In this document: positions 11,341-22,479 of the stretch, piece after piece | How the letters are laid out: each line of letters begins with the position of its first letter | Numbering within the stretch: the stretch's first letter is position 1 | Assembly (NCBI GenBank): GCA_958298945.1 | Contig: OY282607.1 | Span: forward strand, 29,210,500 to 29,274,499 | Origin: Atherix ibis | Lineage: Eukaryota > Arthropoda > Insecta > Diptera > Athericidae | DNA: 64,000 nucleotides | Direction of reading: 5' to 3' | Translations under genes and position numbers: made by a program | Notes under the pieces: model-generated | What the model was told of the DNA's origin: nothing | Databases searched by the model: none | What the model saw: the letters and a program-made list of their open reading frames with translations, nothing else

Positions 11341-12405
11341 CATGAATTTCTATTTTGTCCCCTTCAAAGTAATCCCCACCTGATATTATACACTTGTGCT
11401 AACGTTTTTTTCATCGAAGGAGGAGCTGAACAAGATAAAAAAAAACCATTTTTTGTGATTTTGTTCAACTCCTTCTTCGATGCCGTCTGTATCACTTCAA
11501 TCGTAGCATAGCGTCGTCCTTTCATGGGGCTCTTCAGTTTCGGGAACAAGAAAAAGTCACAGGGACCCAGATCTGGAGAATACGGTGGCTGGGGCATTAT
11601 TAGTATGTTGTTTTTGGCCAAAAATTCACGCACAAGCAACAATGCGTGAGCAGGGTCGTTATCATGGTGCAAAAGCCAATTTTTGTTCTTCCACAAATCC
11701 GGGCGTTTCTGCTGGATTGCTTTTTGCAGCTTGCACATAACTTACAGGGAATATTCCTTATTGACCGTTTTACCCTGTGGCAAGAACTTGTGATGCACCA
11801 AGCTTCTACAATTGAAGAAAACTGAAAGCAAAACCTTCACATTCGACCGAACTTGGCGCTTTTTTCGGTCTCGGCTGGTGCGGCAGCTTTCATTGGGATG
11901 ATTGAGCTTTGGTTTCAACGTCATAACCATAAACCCATGATTCGCCACCAGTTATGACCCTCTGAGGCAAATTTGGGTGGTCGCGGACAGAGTCCAACAG
12001 CTCCTCGGCAATGTTAATGCGATGCTGTTTTTGGTCGAAATTGAGCAATTTTGGTACGAATTAGCTGCGACCCGTCTCACGCAAAAATCATAGGTAAAAA
12101 TCGAATGGCACGAGCCAATCGATATGCTTAAGTCCTCAGCAACTGCTCTAACGTCGATTCGACGATTGGCCAATACTATTTTCTTCACTTCATCAATGTT
12201 TTCGTCTGTTGTTGACGTGCTCGGGCGTCCGGCACGCTTTTCGTAGTTCACATCTTCTTGGCTCTCTGAAAACATTTTGTACCACCAATAAACGTAGCTT
12301 CATTCTAAGGTAGCTTCACCATATACCACAGTCAACATTCGGAATGCGTCCACGCAATTAATTTTGTTTTTCACAAAAAATTGATACAGATTCTTTAATC
12401 CATTT
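11341..12405 (-). pseudogene. mariner transposase pseudogene (element 2)
   Basis: The minus strand gives NKINCVDAFRMLTV and then EDVNYEKRAGRPSTSTTDE, VKKIVLANRRIDVRAVAEDL and SISIGSCHSIFTY, followed by a frameshift. The first catalytic block reads GGESWVYGYD, so the expected Asp (GDESW) is Gly. The second block HHDNDPAHA and third PYSPDLGPCDFFLFPKLK keep their Asp residues. Near the C-terminus the family sequence around CFEDW is replaced by an inverted copy of the ASKEELNKI coding segment. At least three frame changes make it non-functional. Confidence 0.9.
11412..11482. repeat. Inverted duplication inside mariner 2
   Basis: The left arm 11412-11436 (catcgaaggaggagctgaac...) is the reverse complement of the right arm 11458-11482 (...gttcaactccttcttcgatg), with few mismatches. 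The right arm is the normal mariner position; the left arm replaces about 20 bp of normal mariner sequence. The copied arm matches the mariner 1 sequence better than its template does. Confidence 0.8.
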
Positions 12406-12563
12406 TTTTGGAATGGGCAAAAATCGAAGACAAGCCAAAACACGTGCTAGCAAAGCAGCTGTCAAAAATTAACTGAACATTCAAAATGGCCGCCACAAAA
12501 AAATCAAATATACGTAATCCGCCGAAATTCAAAAGTCGCGATACTTTTTGAACAGCCTTCGTA

Positions 12564-15007
12564 TATTATTCCTTAAATTTGAAAATTTTCAATGACAAAA
12601 ATAATCCTTAAACTAAAAAACAAATTTATAAATAAATTGACAGAATAGTAGAAAAATTGATTTAAAAAGTGATTTATCGCATCCTCGAAGGTTTAAAAAC
12701 TAACATTCAACGCCCTCCTCAGGTGTTCGACCGCTTAAGTGAATCCTTCCTAACCCATGCCTTATTATAATGAAAGACTACTTCTTGGAGGTGATATATA
12801 TTTTCTCTCAAAAGATCCTCTATTGCATAAAATTTACACATATTTATGTCTAATAATAATAACAAGAACGTAAGACTCGTAGCAACATAGGCCGATGACC
12901 TACCACCATACATGCTGCTTTGCAATGTAGAACTGAAGCCAATTTGGAGTTACGGATTTTAATTTCAGGGTTCGACGAAGCGTTCCAGGTTCTTCTAAAT
13001 CCAATGACTATAATTTATTATGTGCGTAATAGTATTCTCTACCGTGACATTACAACAAAACATTCCGTTTCCCTCTTAGTCACCATCATAACGCTTTTGT
13101 TAAAGAACCTCCTTCAACTACCCTCACAATAAATAACCAACGACATGTTAAAAAGCATGTGTTAAAATAATCATGGAAGCAGAGAATCATCGATGGGTGT
13201 TCATTCTTTCATCCTATCAATGTTAAAATAATCTGCTCGTTACACAATATGTTGTTGTAGATATCTATTAAAATAATTTTTTTTTTTTAAAAAAAAAGAG
13301 AAAGAACAAAAATCATATTTGGAAAAGAAATGATGGAGAAAGTTAAGGCGAAGCTATATATTGCTTGCAGAACGTCTGATAAGAATTTCAATAATCGAAT
13401 TCGTAACAAGAAAATTTAATGAAGAAAAATTCCATTCTTTTTCACCGAGTTGGGTTCACAAATGCTCCGGATTTTGTCCTGTCGAACAACAATTTTGCAT
13501 CGATTAGTCGTAATAAATACCCGATTATCGATACGCACACATCCCCTATATTCGTGCATGGAATTAAGGAAAGGACGAAAAATTCCTATAAATAATGTAG
13601 TATTGCCTGTTCGGAATGATTAAGTGATTGGAAGGTACTCGGTGAATTTCTCAACCTCCAACTAGGATATATCTATGGATCTGTACTGTTCCTTTGACGT
13701 TATTTTTTGTACATAATTTTTTTTGTATAGTGCCAAGTTGGCTTTTGTCCTTGCTATTATTACAAAACTCGTAATTAATTAAAAGCTTGAAGTGAAAGTG
13801 TTATGTGGTCGTTGCATGTATAGCTTACATAACCTTTCGTTTAATAAAGATTACGAGAAGATAATTTCATTTGGACGACTTAATGGAAACGACTATTTTC
13901 GACGACCTGAGCGAAAGTTGCTTCGATAATCATAGCTGGTAGTTGTTCGTTCCTGATTTCAATCGAACTAATTATGATTTGTTGCGTGCAACTCTATTGA
14001 GCCTCGCTTAAGTTTATTAACAGAAACTTCGGTCCTCATCTTATAACAGAGTTGATGGTCAGTATCTCAACTTACTTATATTCGTATTCATGTATGAACA
14101 CATATATGTGTCCGAATGTATCGAATTCTCACATCGAATTCGATTATTTAGTCCTGGACATAATAATCGTATATCGATAGTGTGTGTGCAGCTGAAGTCA
14201 ATATAATTTCATCCCAATCAAAATGGAACTTGTTATATCTTAATTTTCTATTGTATCATTTTCCTCTTAATCAAATTTCCTTTTTCATATATTGGCTACA
14301 CGTGGAAATTTTATAAAATAGGCTTCAATTTTTCGTGCTCCGATTATGAAGGCAAAATTAATTTTCACACATGTCAGCATTTTTATTTAATTATTATATT
14401 TATTAAAAATATCAAGTAATTATTATTTTATCCAACAAAAAAAAAAGAGCTGAAAGTGAAACTGTATTTTTGAACATAATCAAAAAATATCTGCGAGAGT
14501 CATGGGGCTCATTTCTTACTCGCTAAATAAATCAATAAGACAAATTGCCATAACAATATAGAACTCTGAAAACCTATAAGTGACTATCAAAAACCGACAA
14601 GTGGCATTTACAAGAAAGTATTCATTGCGATACCGTAAATTCTGACCGCTACGGTCTGAACTTAAAATTTTTAAACTGTGGTTTTAAAAATACGGTATCA
14701 CAAGCCACACAACGCGACAAATTTTCACGGTATGATAAGTCGGCCTCTCACATCGTTCAATTTTAGGCAATTGGACTTTTATTGTAAGACTATGCAAAAA
14801 TCTGCCTTTACAAATTTTAAAGCATTTAAAAACTAATATCCGTCAAATAATAGCTAAAACAACATCCAAAAATGTGCAAAAAGTCATCAAACTTAACGTA
14901 AAAATACTGAAGTCCTACAAAATATCTTATGGCAGCCACTATGTATGAAATATAATTAAATTTAAAAAAAATAACCAATATCTACCATATATGTTTAATT
15001 TAAACTA
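12564..15007. other. Intergenic DNA, no gene recognised
   Basis: Less extreme AT content than neighbouring gaps. Short frames occur at 12719-12925 (minus) and 12920-13132 (plus), meeting around 12920, but I see no family motif in either. Poly-A/T runs near 13280 and 14437 are the only simple repeats. Confidence 0.5.
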
Positions 15008-15083
15008 CCAGATGTATAAGCTCAAATCTGCTGTTTTTAAGTCAAAAAAACACATGTTTTTTTTCATAGACAGCAAAACAAAT

Positions 15084-16539
15084 TTATTGAAAGTACTTGC
15101 CCTCGCTAGCTACACATTTTTCCCATCTCTCGGGTAATTTGTGGATACCACGCCAAAAAAATTCCTTCTCTTTCGAGCCATTTTCCGGCGTCTTCGTAAG
15201 AATCGAAGTGCTGCTCAGCGAGCGCATGGTCCATCGATGAAAACAGGTGGTAGTCAGAATGGGCCAGGTCTGGTGAATAAGCGGAATAAGCGGGGTGGGG
15301 TAGCACCTCCCACTTGAGTGTCTCCATGTAGTTTCGGACCATTTTTAACGTGTGCGATGGTGCGTTGTCGTGGAGGAAAATCAGTATGTCATGTCTTTGT
15401 TGATAATGCGTCCTTTTTTCACGCAGAGCATGGTGCAATTTGATCAGTTGTTGGTGGTAGCGGTGGACATTGACAGTTTTACCAGGTTTCAACATCTCAT
15501 AGTAGACAATACCCTGCTGATCCCACCAAACGTACAGCATCGTCTTCCGTCCGAAGCGATTTGGTCTTGGGGAAGATGTTGATGGTTGGCCGGGATCAAT
15601 CCACGATTTCTTGCATCTAGGATTCTCGAAATATATCCACTCTTCACTGCCTGTCACAATCCGATGCAGAAACGACTTTCTTTTTTGTCTGGCGAGCAAG
15701 ATTTCGAAAACAAGTGGTAGTCGGAAGGAGTCAGGTCTGGTAAATAAGCGGGGTGGGGGAGCACCTCCCAGTTGAGAGTCTCCAATTAGTTTCGGACCAT
15801 TTTTGACATGTACAATGGTGCGTTGTCGTGGAGGAAAATCAACTTGTCATGTCTTTGTTGATAATCCGTCCTTTTCTCACGCAGAGCATGGTGCAATTTG
15901 ATCAGTTGTTGGTAGTAGCGGTGGGCATTGATAGTTTCACCAGGTTTCAACATATCATAGTAGACGATACCCTGCTGATCCCATCAAACGCACAGCATCG
16001 TCTTCGGTCCAAAGCTATTTGGTCTTGGGGAAGATGTTGACAGTTGGCTGGGATCCTCCCACGATTTCTTGCGTTAAGGATTCTCGAAATATATCCACTT
16101 TTCATTGCCTGTTACAATCTGATGCAGTTACGTCTATCTTTTTTGTTTGGCGAGCACGATTTCATATGTGTTTTGGTGTCGCTCCATCTGCCTATCGTTC
16201 AGTTCATGCGGGACCCATTTTCCGATCTTTTCAATCCTCCCCAAGGCACGCAAACGCATGGAAATGGCTGGTTGAGTAACACCCAACTGCTGGGCGAGCA
16301 TTTTTTGCGATTAGGTATCGTCTTCGTCCAAAAGACCCTGCAATTGATGGTCCTCAACCTTCCTAGGCCAAATTTCACGGTTCTTGTCCCACAAGTCAAA
16401 ATTGCATCTCGGCACGTTGTTTCTGATAAAGCACTGTCACCATAAGCATTCGATGCGATTCGGCAGCCGATTTCTTCAAATTGAAGCAGAAAAGCAGAGC
16501 TTCCCGCATATGATCTTTTTCTGGCACAAAACTAGACAT
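15084..16539 (-). pseudogene. mariner transposase pseudogene (element 3), duplicated catalytic region
   Basis: From the start at 16539 the minus strand reads MSSFVPEKDHMREALLFCFN and KSAAESHRML, a mariner N-terminal domain. It passes through a decayed linker into a first catalytic copy (FGPKTMLCV, GIVYYDMLKPGETINAHRYY, FLHDNAPLYM, PDLTPSDYHLF). It then re-enters a second, better copy, 15699-15106: LARQKRKSFLHRIVTGSEEWIYF, GRKTMLYVWWDQQGIVYYE, FLHDNAPSHT, YSPDLAHSDYHLF. The first catalytic Asp (usually TGDEKW) is Ser in the second copy. A frameshift near the end restores ERWEKCVASEGKYFQ before a stop at 15084. Confidence 0.88.
15239..16162. repeat. Two tandem ~460-bp units inside mariner 3
   Basis: Unit 1 (15239-15704) and unit 2 (15706-16162) both run from gaaaaca.gtggtagtc to ggcgagca.gattt. 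They share most positions but differ by many substitutions and a ~9-bp indel (ataagcgga only in unit 1). The divergence means either an old duplication or fusion of two mariner copies. Confidence 0.85.
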
Positions 16540-16889
16540 GATTACCAAAGGAAAAATGTATGTTGTTATACGAAATTGCTGACAATGTGCACGGATTAAT
16601 GTTGACAGATGTCAAACTCATAAAATAAAAAGTATGGCGTACCCATAGTAGCTTAATACTCTCACTCACGCCATATATGACCAAACAGCGGATTTAAGCT
16701 TACACACCGGGTAACTTTTCAAAGCACAAATTGTATAAGCCTTAATGAAAAATTGAAAATTGTAAATTTACTTTTTGTTTTATCTAAAATAATCGTTAGA
16801 GATAAGTTCATATTTTGCTCGTAAAAGACGTGTTTACTTTGTTGACGTGTAATGGAAGTAAAATATAATTTTTTGAGAAAAAATTTGAC

Positions 16890-16957
16890 AATTGTGTCCT
16901 GAGTTCGAATACAGCTAGTGACATCGCTTATTGACCGGAGTTTTTATGGTACTAATA
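16890..16957. other. Possible tRNA-related (SINE) scrap
   Basis: gtcctgagttcgaatacagc then tagtgac contains a box-B-like gagttcgaat. A similar string, gtcctgagttaaactctacc then tagtgac, occurs at 35632-35658. Two dispersed copies of the same tRNA-like words suggest remnants of one tRNA-derived SINE. No A box or poly(A) end seen; weak. Confidence 0.25.
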
Positions 16958-17914
16958 CAGGCTATCTTTAATGTATCAGATCGATTTTGTTTGGCCGCCA
17001 TTTTGGTTTTGGATGACATTTTTCTGTTGATATTTGACAGTCGTAGAAAGTGGTCGAAAACAATTTATTATGGAGCGTCTAACGTCGTAATAACATGATG
17101 AAATTATTAAAACATTTTATTTAAATAATTGTTCAATTGTGAATATGTGGAGAAAATTACGTGACTTTTTTGGTAATAATCATATGCCAAGCAAGTCAAT
17201 CATTCAACGTGTAATAAATAATTCTAAAAATATGCATACACTGGGAGATAAAGCGAAGACTGGACGACAATTAAGCCAACGTACACCTGAAAAGATTGAT
17301 GCAGTGAGGCAGAGTGTTACTATAAGTTGGGGTACCTCTCACAGAATTAAGAATATCTCAGTCGTTGTTGTTGAAAAAATTTAAATAAAAATTTGGTTTC
17401 TTACCTGTATTTTATTTACCTCAATTCACTGAGCGGCAACACTGACATATTTTTTTGAGGACACTGGTGGCAATGCTGTAACAGTTACTGGTGACTGCTA
17501 TCGGAACATATTGGAAAACTTGGTCTACCCTAATTGGATCAATTAGGTAAACAGAACATGTGGTTCTAAAAAGACGGTGTAACATTTTACACAGCTCGTT
17601 CTACGATGGAAATTATGGGAAAACATTTGCCCGGCCGAATAATGTCCAAAAATGCAGATATCAACTCTCCCCCCATGATCCCCTGATTCCAAACCACCCG
17701 ATTTCTTCATATGAGTGTACTTAAGGGAAAAAGTGAACACTAACAAACCAACCATAACCTTGATGCTTAAGAACAACATTCGAAACGAAATTGCTGAAAT
17801 AACACCAGAAGTCTGCGAAAATGTTATGAAAAATGTGCTTAAAAAGCTCGCCTTTCAAATTTCATTTCAAATTTATTAAAAACAACTTCGACCTGGAATA
17901 TAAAATGTTCCTTG
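16958..17914 (+). mobile_element. DUF4817-type transposon B, deleted copy with both ends
   Basis: It begins caggctatctttaatgtatc after TA 16956-16957 and ends ...cgacctggaatataaaatgt tccttg before TA 17915-17916. The ends are imperfect inverted repeats of each other, which defines the element termini for this family. The transposase remnant reads NNCSIVNMWRKLRDFFGNNH, PSKSIIQRVIN, HTLGDKAKTGRQLSQRTPEKIDAVRQSV, then jumps after a large deletion to GGNAVTVTGDCYRNILENLVYP. At 957 bp it lacks most of the catalytic domain. It contains the intact target sequence (TA at 17282-17283) that mariner 1 hit in copy A. Confidence 0.85.
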
Positions 17915-18029
17915 TAGTTTATACTTCAGTAAAAATGCTACTAGAAATGACCTAAACTATTTTTTGATATTTTCTACTTAATAAAGACAAAAAATTTAAC
18001 TTCTTGTGTCTTAGCAATATTGGCCAAGA

Positions 18030-18720
18030 TTATTGTCTTCGCAAGGCGCGACAGCTGGTAGGACGGTGTAGACCCCCCGACGACCCGGCTTCCAGTTATG
18101 CGTGCACACTATATTTTAAGAGTCCCTCTAGCAGATGGATTAAGGGTCTACCTTATCTTCTGTAACCATAAATGAAGCCACGGCTGACTTTCCGGGCAAG
18201 TACTTGCTCATCCATACGGATTAAGTGTCCAGTCCAGTGCAGCCTATTAACGTTATCTGCCATCTGGCCTCCTTATGCAGTTTATCAAATTTTTTTAAAA
18301 GTAACAAAAGTTCGCAACTCTTTTTGTTGAAAACCCGATTTTTTTAAGAATACATAAGGACTGGCAAGGCAGTGAATGCCTCTCACACAGCTCTTTCTGG
18401 TCAACACATAATATCTATGTTTTCGTCATACCGCAAACGGTAGGCATGATACCTCCACGCTTGCCTCTGAGTCTCCTTCCCGGAGACCATTGTGGACCTT
18501 CAATGGCTCTAAAAGTGGTTTGGCTGCTTTGACTGTTCTTCTGACACTAGTCATGGCCAGCCTAGTAAGACTAATAAATTTTTCTAGGATGCCGCATTCT
18601 CCCATGTAAGTTGTACTCTGGTCATCCTATTATAAGCGGCTTTAAAGTCGCTGGACAGATGATGGATATGTGTACACATGTTGACCATATTCCAAGAGTT
18701 TTTGGAGTTAGGCCTTCCTA
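18030..18720 (-). pseudogene. Non-LTR retrotransposon RT relic
   Basis: On the minus strand, from about 18690 down, pieces read DFKAAYNRMTRVQL (an RT motif like DFK.AYD...R..L), then TVKAAKPLLEPLKVHNGLREGD (compare ..GLRQGD of RTs). After a deletion, 18260-18050 reads LHWTGHLIRMDEQVLARKV and RRGRPLIHLLEG, like the W.GH..RM...R..K region near the C-terminus of such elements. The YADD core is missing. Reads as an old, internally deleted fragment, not assigned to a clade. Confidence 0.6.
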
Positions 18721-20660
18721 GAATGGGCTAGTAATTTTTTGGCGAATAGCATTTTATAGATGGTACTCAGCTTGAATAACCCGGCTTTTAAATGAAGAGG
18801 AAACTAAACTTATATAGTAGGCATTGAGTCTGTTCTACGGGTAGCCATAGATCTACGCAGTAGACAAGCATTGCAACCATAATTGCTCACCAAGTAATTC
18901 CGAAAGCCTCTTTATTCTGGCCTCTAGACGAGTTGTCAAGGAGTCCTAATAGTTTTTGAGATCATTATTTAAGTTTGTTTTTTTTATTTTCATGTGAGTG
19001 TTTTAGGATAACCATTTATGGTTATAAGTTCTTGTTGTTTGTGAGGTTATATCAATAGCGTGTTCATGGCAGAGTGTAAAAGTAGCATGAGCACATTTTG
19101 GCTGCTTTTTGAAGCAGGCTTCTAATGAGTGGATATGGTAAATAAACTCAAGAAAAATAATTATTTAAAATATGAAAAGGTGGTGTTAAAAAAAAAGTTT
19201 CAAAAAATATTGCAATAATTTATATGAAAGAAATATATAAAAAAAAACTTTACTGTATCTTATAAAACTGACCTTCGGAGAAAATAAAAATCTAGTAAAA
19301 ATGTTAAAGAGTCGTTTAAAAGGCCTTTACTTTATTGTCTTTATGTAAAATGTATAAATTTTTAAACGTAGTTAAATCTTCTAAAAAATTCTATCTAGAT
19401 TTCTATACATTTTATTCCATATTCAATTGAATTTTATTTCAAAAATTATCACATATTACACAACAAAATAAAATACTTTTATTTATTTTGGAAATATTTA
19501 TCAAATACAAATATGATGCAGTGTTGAATAAATTTCGAAAATCCGATATTAATTTTTAAGCCTTTTAGTATATTCTATGAATTTTCCATGAAATGAATTT
19601 TGAACAATGAGGAAAATATTCGTAAATGCTTGGAAAAATTGCGTATTGCGGATGTTTACAATAGTAAGTCGTATTAAGCATATAAAACGATTTATAAAAA
19701 ATTCATTCATTGAATTTATGTGTATCAGATATGTGTTTTTTTTTTACACAAATAATTTAAATCTACCATATTTTTACTTCAAACATAAATGAAGGTTTCA
19801 ATACTCTGCAATATGGGATTATTCACTGCATAAATTTTAAAGTGAGCAAAATATTTTGAAAACATATTGGAATTATATAACTAAGTAAGAGAGTACTATG
19901 AAAGGAGCCAAATGAATAATTCATACTAAAAAAAATATATATGAATTATTAATTTGGCTTCTTTCAAAGTGCTCTAAATAATAATTAGAAAAACTAAATA
20001 GTAAATTTTGTATAATACGTCACACTAGTCAGATGAGTTATTGTATCTAGAAAACGCTTATTCTAAATGTCCACAAAGAGTTTGAAATAAGTCAAAAAAT
20101 CTACGACGATGTTAGGTTTGATAACGTCCTCATCACCAACTAAGCTTGAGTATCATCATAATAGTCCCGTATGTCGGCATAATTGAACTATTAGCCGCGG
20201 AAAATTCGTAGTTCGGGCTGAGCATGTTGCTCAAGCACGAATAAAACACAAAGGTTAGCCCGACTACCAGCTAGGAACTCAAACTTGGATGATTCATGTG
20301 TGAGAAGAACTTACTGTCCAGCATATCAGCAGAATCTCCTTAACTCCAAAGATTGAAATTTTTGCATTATGGAAGCCTATGGAAACATATGAACTGAATT
20401 TGAAGTTTAACCTACAGAACCATATGATTCTACTACCGCATCAGGCATTTCTGCTCATTTCTCTAAAGCGAGGTTCTTATGAGCTACCGATAATGCTTAA
20501 ATATGTGTGGGCAAACGCATCAGTCTAATAGTCAGCAAAATTTCATCTGAAAAATCATTTTCGATTTTCTGCCACTAATGGGCTCAGTTTCAATGTATTT
20601 TCTTTTTTATATGTCCCGAAACGCTTTATGAACCGATTTCAAATCGACCAAATAAGTCAG
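18721..20660. other. Intergenic DNA with one hairpin, no gene recognised
   Basis: 18721-18960 may be further RT debris of the element at 18030-18720, but no motif is clear. 18961-20020 is AT-rich with nothing recognisable except the inverted repeat at 19891-19974. 20020-20660 is less AT-rich yet shows no reading frame I can place. Confidence 0.45.
19891..19974. repeat. Inverted repeat (hairpin)
   Basis: gagtactatgaaaggagcca... at 19891-19926 pairs with ...ttggcttctttcaaagtgctc at 19938-19974, arms of about 35 nt with a few mismatches and a short AT loop. No TA duplication or transposon ends recognised. Confidence 0.7.
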
Positions 20661-20664
20661 CATA

Positions 20665-21420
20665 GTTGCGCCCCGTGATTGTTTTACCCTTCTCGAGGTA
20701 ATCGATGTGGATCACACCTTGTGAATCCCAGAAAACGGTGGCCATCACCTTTCCGGCTGATCGAACAGTCTTCGCCTTCTTCGGAGCACGTTCGCCAGGT
20801 GAAGTCCACTGTTTCGACTGTTCCTTGGTCTCTAGTGTGTACCAGTGAATCTATGTTTCGTCGATGGTCACGAAACGACGCAAGAACTCCGCTGGATTGC
20901 GCTGAAACAGCGCCAAACACTTCTCCGATGTGGTCTCACGGTTGCGCTTGTTTTCCGGTGTGAGCAAACGCGGCACCCATCGCGCCGACAGCTTTCTCAT
21001 GCCCAGTTCTTCGTGTAGAATATGAAGCACCATTCCTACTGCGATGCCCATAGTCTCAGCTATCTCGTGAACCTTCAATCGATGGTCTGCCAACACGAGA
21101 TCGTGGACTTTTGTAACGTTTTCCTCCGTAGCAGCCGTTTTCGGGGCACCTGGGCGTGGCTCATCAAAAACCGACGTGCGGCCACGAACAAACTCGTTGA
21201 ACCAATTCTTGACGGTCGCCATCGAAGGAGAAGAGTCACCATACACAGCATCCAAGCGATCTTTGATTTTGCTGCGCGTTTTCCGTTCCAAAAACAAGAA
21301 TCTAATCACCGAACGATATTGTTCTTTTTCCATTTTTGTGCAACCGACCGACACGCTCGCTTTCAAAGGCTCTCAAAACAAAACTAATAAAGGGAATCGA
21401 TTGAAAATAGGCTACTAAAA
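20665..21420 (-). mobile_element. mariner relic 4, 3'-truncated
   Basis: The minus strand carries the first two thirds of a mariner. The 5' untranslated part is at 21334-21420; similarity ends abruptly near 20665 in the middle of the catalytic domain, so the 3' end and its terminal repeat are gone. A second, older mariner relic (21880-22475) lies next to it on the same strand. Confidence 0.8.
20668..21333 (-). pseudogene. mariner transposase fragment (element 4)
   Basis: Starting at the Met at 21333: MEKEQYRSVIRFLFLERKTR, SKIKDRLDAVYGDSSPSMATVKNWF, GRTSVFDEPRPGAPKTAATEENV, VLADHRLKVHEIAETMGIAVG, LGMRKLSARWVPRLLTPENKRNR. The first catalytic block is VTIDET followed by a stop in place of the usual Trp (TGG to TAG). 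The same frame continues past the stop with IHWYTLETKEQSKQWTSPGE, VMATVFWDSQGVIHIDYLEKGKTI, then ends. The HTH domain is nearly undamaged (about 170 uninterrupted codons), so this copy is fairly young. Second and third catalytic Asp blocks are absent. Confidence 0.9.
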
Positions 21421-21879
21421 GAATGTACTACACGATGGTAAATTTTTTTTGTGACAGCAGTTCCATCGGGTGATGAGGCTAAGTACTTGTTGAATGACAA
21501 TCGTATCATGTCTAACTTTAGCGGCTGATGCATTGTCTCACTTTTCGATTAAATGAGCATGTCATGCATTTCATTTGTATGGTCTTGCATCAATCGCGCA
21601 TATGGCATCCTCTCACAAAGATGCTATCTAACAATAGGAACTATATTTCTGAGTCTTGCAGCAAAATCGGTGGCACGTTCGGCAAAGAGGATTTTATTTA
21701 CGTCAGCTATTCTCAAAAATGTTCGTGAACATATGTCGTTAGAATCTCCAATATAAAATAACGTTAGATAAACAATGAAGCATGATAAAAGACAGCCAAA
21801 TTTTTTATTGACTATAAGGGTTGCATGATTAATACCTGGCCTTTACAATAAAAAAAAAAACATTTTTATGTGTAAAACT
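21421..21879. other. Unassigned spacer between two mariner relics
   Basis: Moderate base composition with short frames on the plus strand (21528-21728, 21553-21756). No family motif was recognised. It could be a separate element fragment. Confidence 0.35.
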
Positions 21880-22475
21880 CATTTTTATTTAGTTAGCGAT
21901 TACCTTCTTATAGTTTGATACACTTAATCTAATATTATTGCCTTATTTGATGCATTTTCGGTAGTATAAGTCCATTATTTGACTGACCGTAGGTGTGTGA
22001 AATCTATGCAAAAATTCATTTAGATTACGCTTAAAAATACCTAAACATTGCATCACGTTTGATCAGGTGGCTACATGAATATGTTTGGTCCGGCGTTAGT
22101 AGACGTGGAAACCATCTCACCGATAGATTTCTCATATTCAAAAATTTCATAAGAGATGTTGCTTCATGGTTTTTTTTATATGTTTTCCAAGCCAACTTTC
22201 TCATACACTTTAATTTGTAGGTCTCTTAAAAAAATATTATACATTTTATTAATCATTTCCTCGGTGGTGATGATCTAAATTAGACGTCCTGGATGCACAG
22301 CATCACTTGTAATCCTACGGACAAAACGAAATTCAATTAACCACTTCTGTATCATTTTATACAATAATAAAAAATTCCTATTAAACTGCTCAAACTTGAT
22401 TTTGGTTCAGATATTATTTTTTCGTCAAAAAATACTATTTTCTTAATACACGAAAGTCACTTTTTCCCATATCAA
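21880..22475 (-). pseudogene. mariner relic 5, heavily decayed
   Basis: From ATG at 22470 the minus strand can be followed through several frames: MGKSDFRVL, then IIQKW..EFR, TSDAVHPGRLI, EEMINKMYNI, and QCLGIFKRNLNEFLHRFHT (family pattern ..CL.LFKRN..EFL.R..T.DE) at about 22045-21990. It ends near a QSNNG block that resembles QSKQW. The order of motifs is that of a mariner N-terminal and early catalytic domain. No terminal repeats found; much older than relic 4. Confidence 0.6.
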
Positions 22476-22479
22476 TGAA

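Larger units (their letters stand above)
11282..12561 (-). mobile_element. mariner transposon 2 (complete ends, dead)
   Basis: The 1280-bp element is flanked by TA at 11280-11281 and 12562-12563. Its ends, cgaggtctgttccaaaagta and the complement of atactttttgaacagccttc g, are terminal inverted repeats of the same family as mariner 1. The transposase lies on the minus strand. It is longer than mariner 1 mainly because of small insertions, including an inverted duplication at 11412-11482. Confidence 0.93.
15008..16711 (-). mobile_element. mariner transposon 3 with internal duplication
   Basis: Terminal inverted repeats pair 15008-15036 (ccagatgtataagctcaaat...) with the complement of 16683-16711 (cccggtgtgtaagcttaaat...), and TA flanks both ends (15006-15007, 16712-16713). 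The family is different from mariners 1 and 2. The element is 1704 bp, about 450 bp longer than a usual mariner, because a ~458-bp stretch (15239-15704 and 15706-16162) is present twice in tandem with visible divergence between the copies. Confidence 0.9.

Noticed and set aside
12719..13132. Divergent pair of frames meeting at 12920, possible bidirectional gene pair
   Set aside because: Neither product resembles anything I know and each is under 75 codons.
15352..16445. Plus-strand frames opposite mariner 3
   Set aside because: Shadows of the minus-strand transposase copies.
20684..21387. Plus-strand frames opposite mariner relic 4
   Set aside because: They are complements of the minus-strand transposase, which has clear family motifs.
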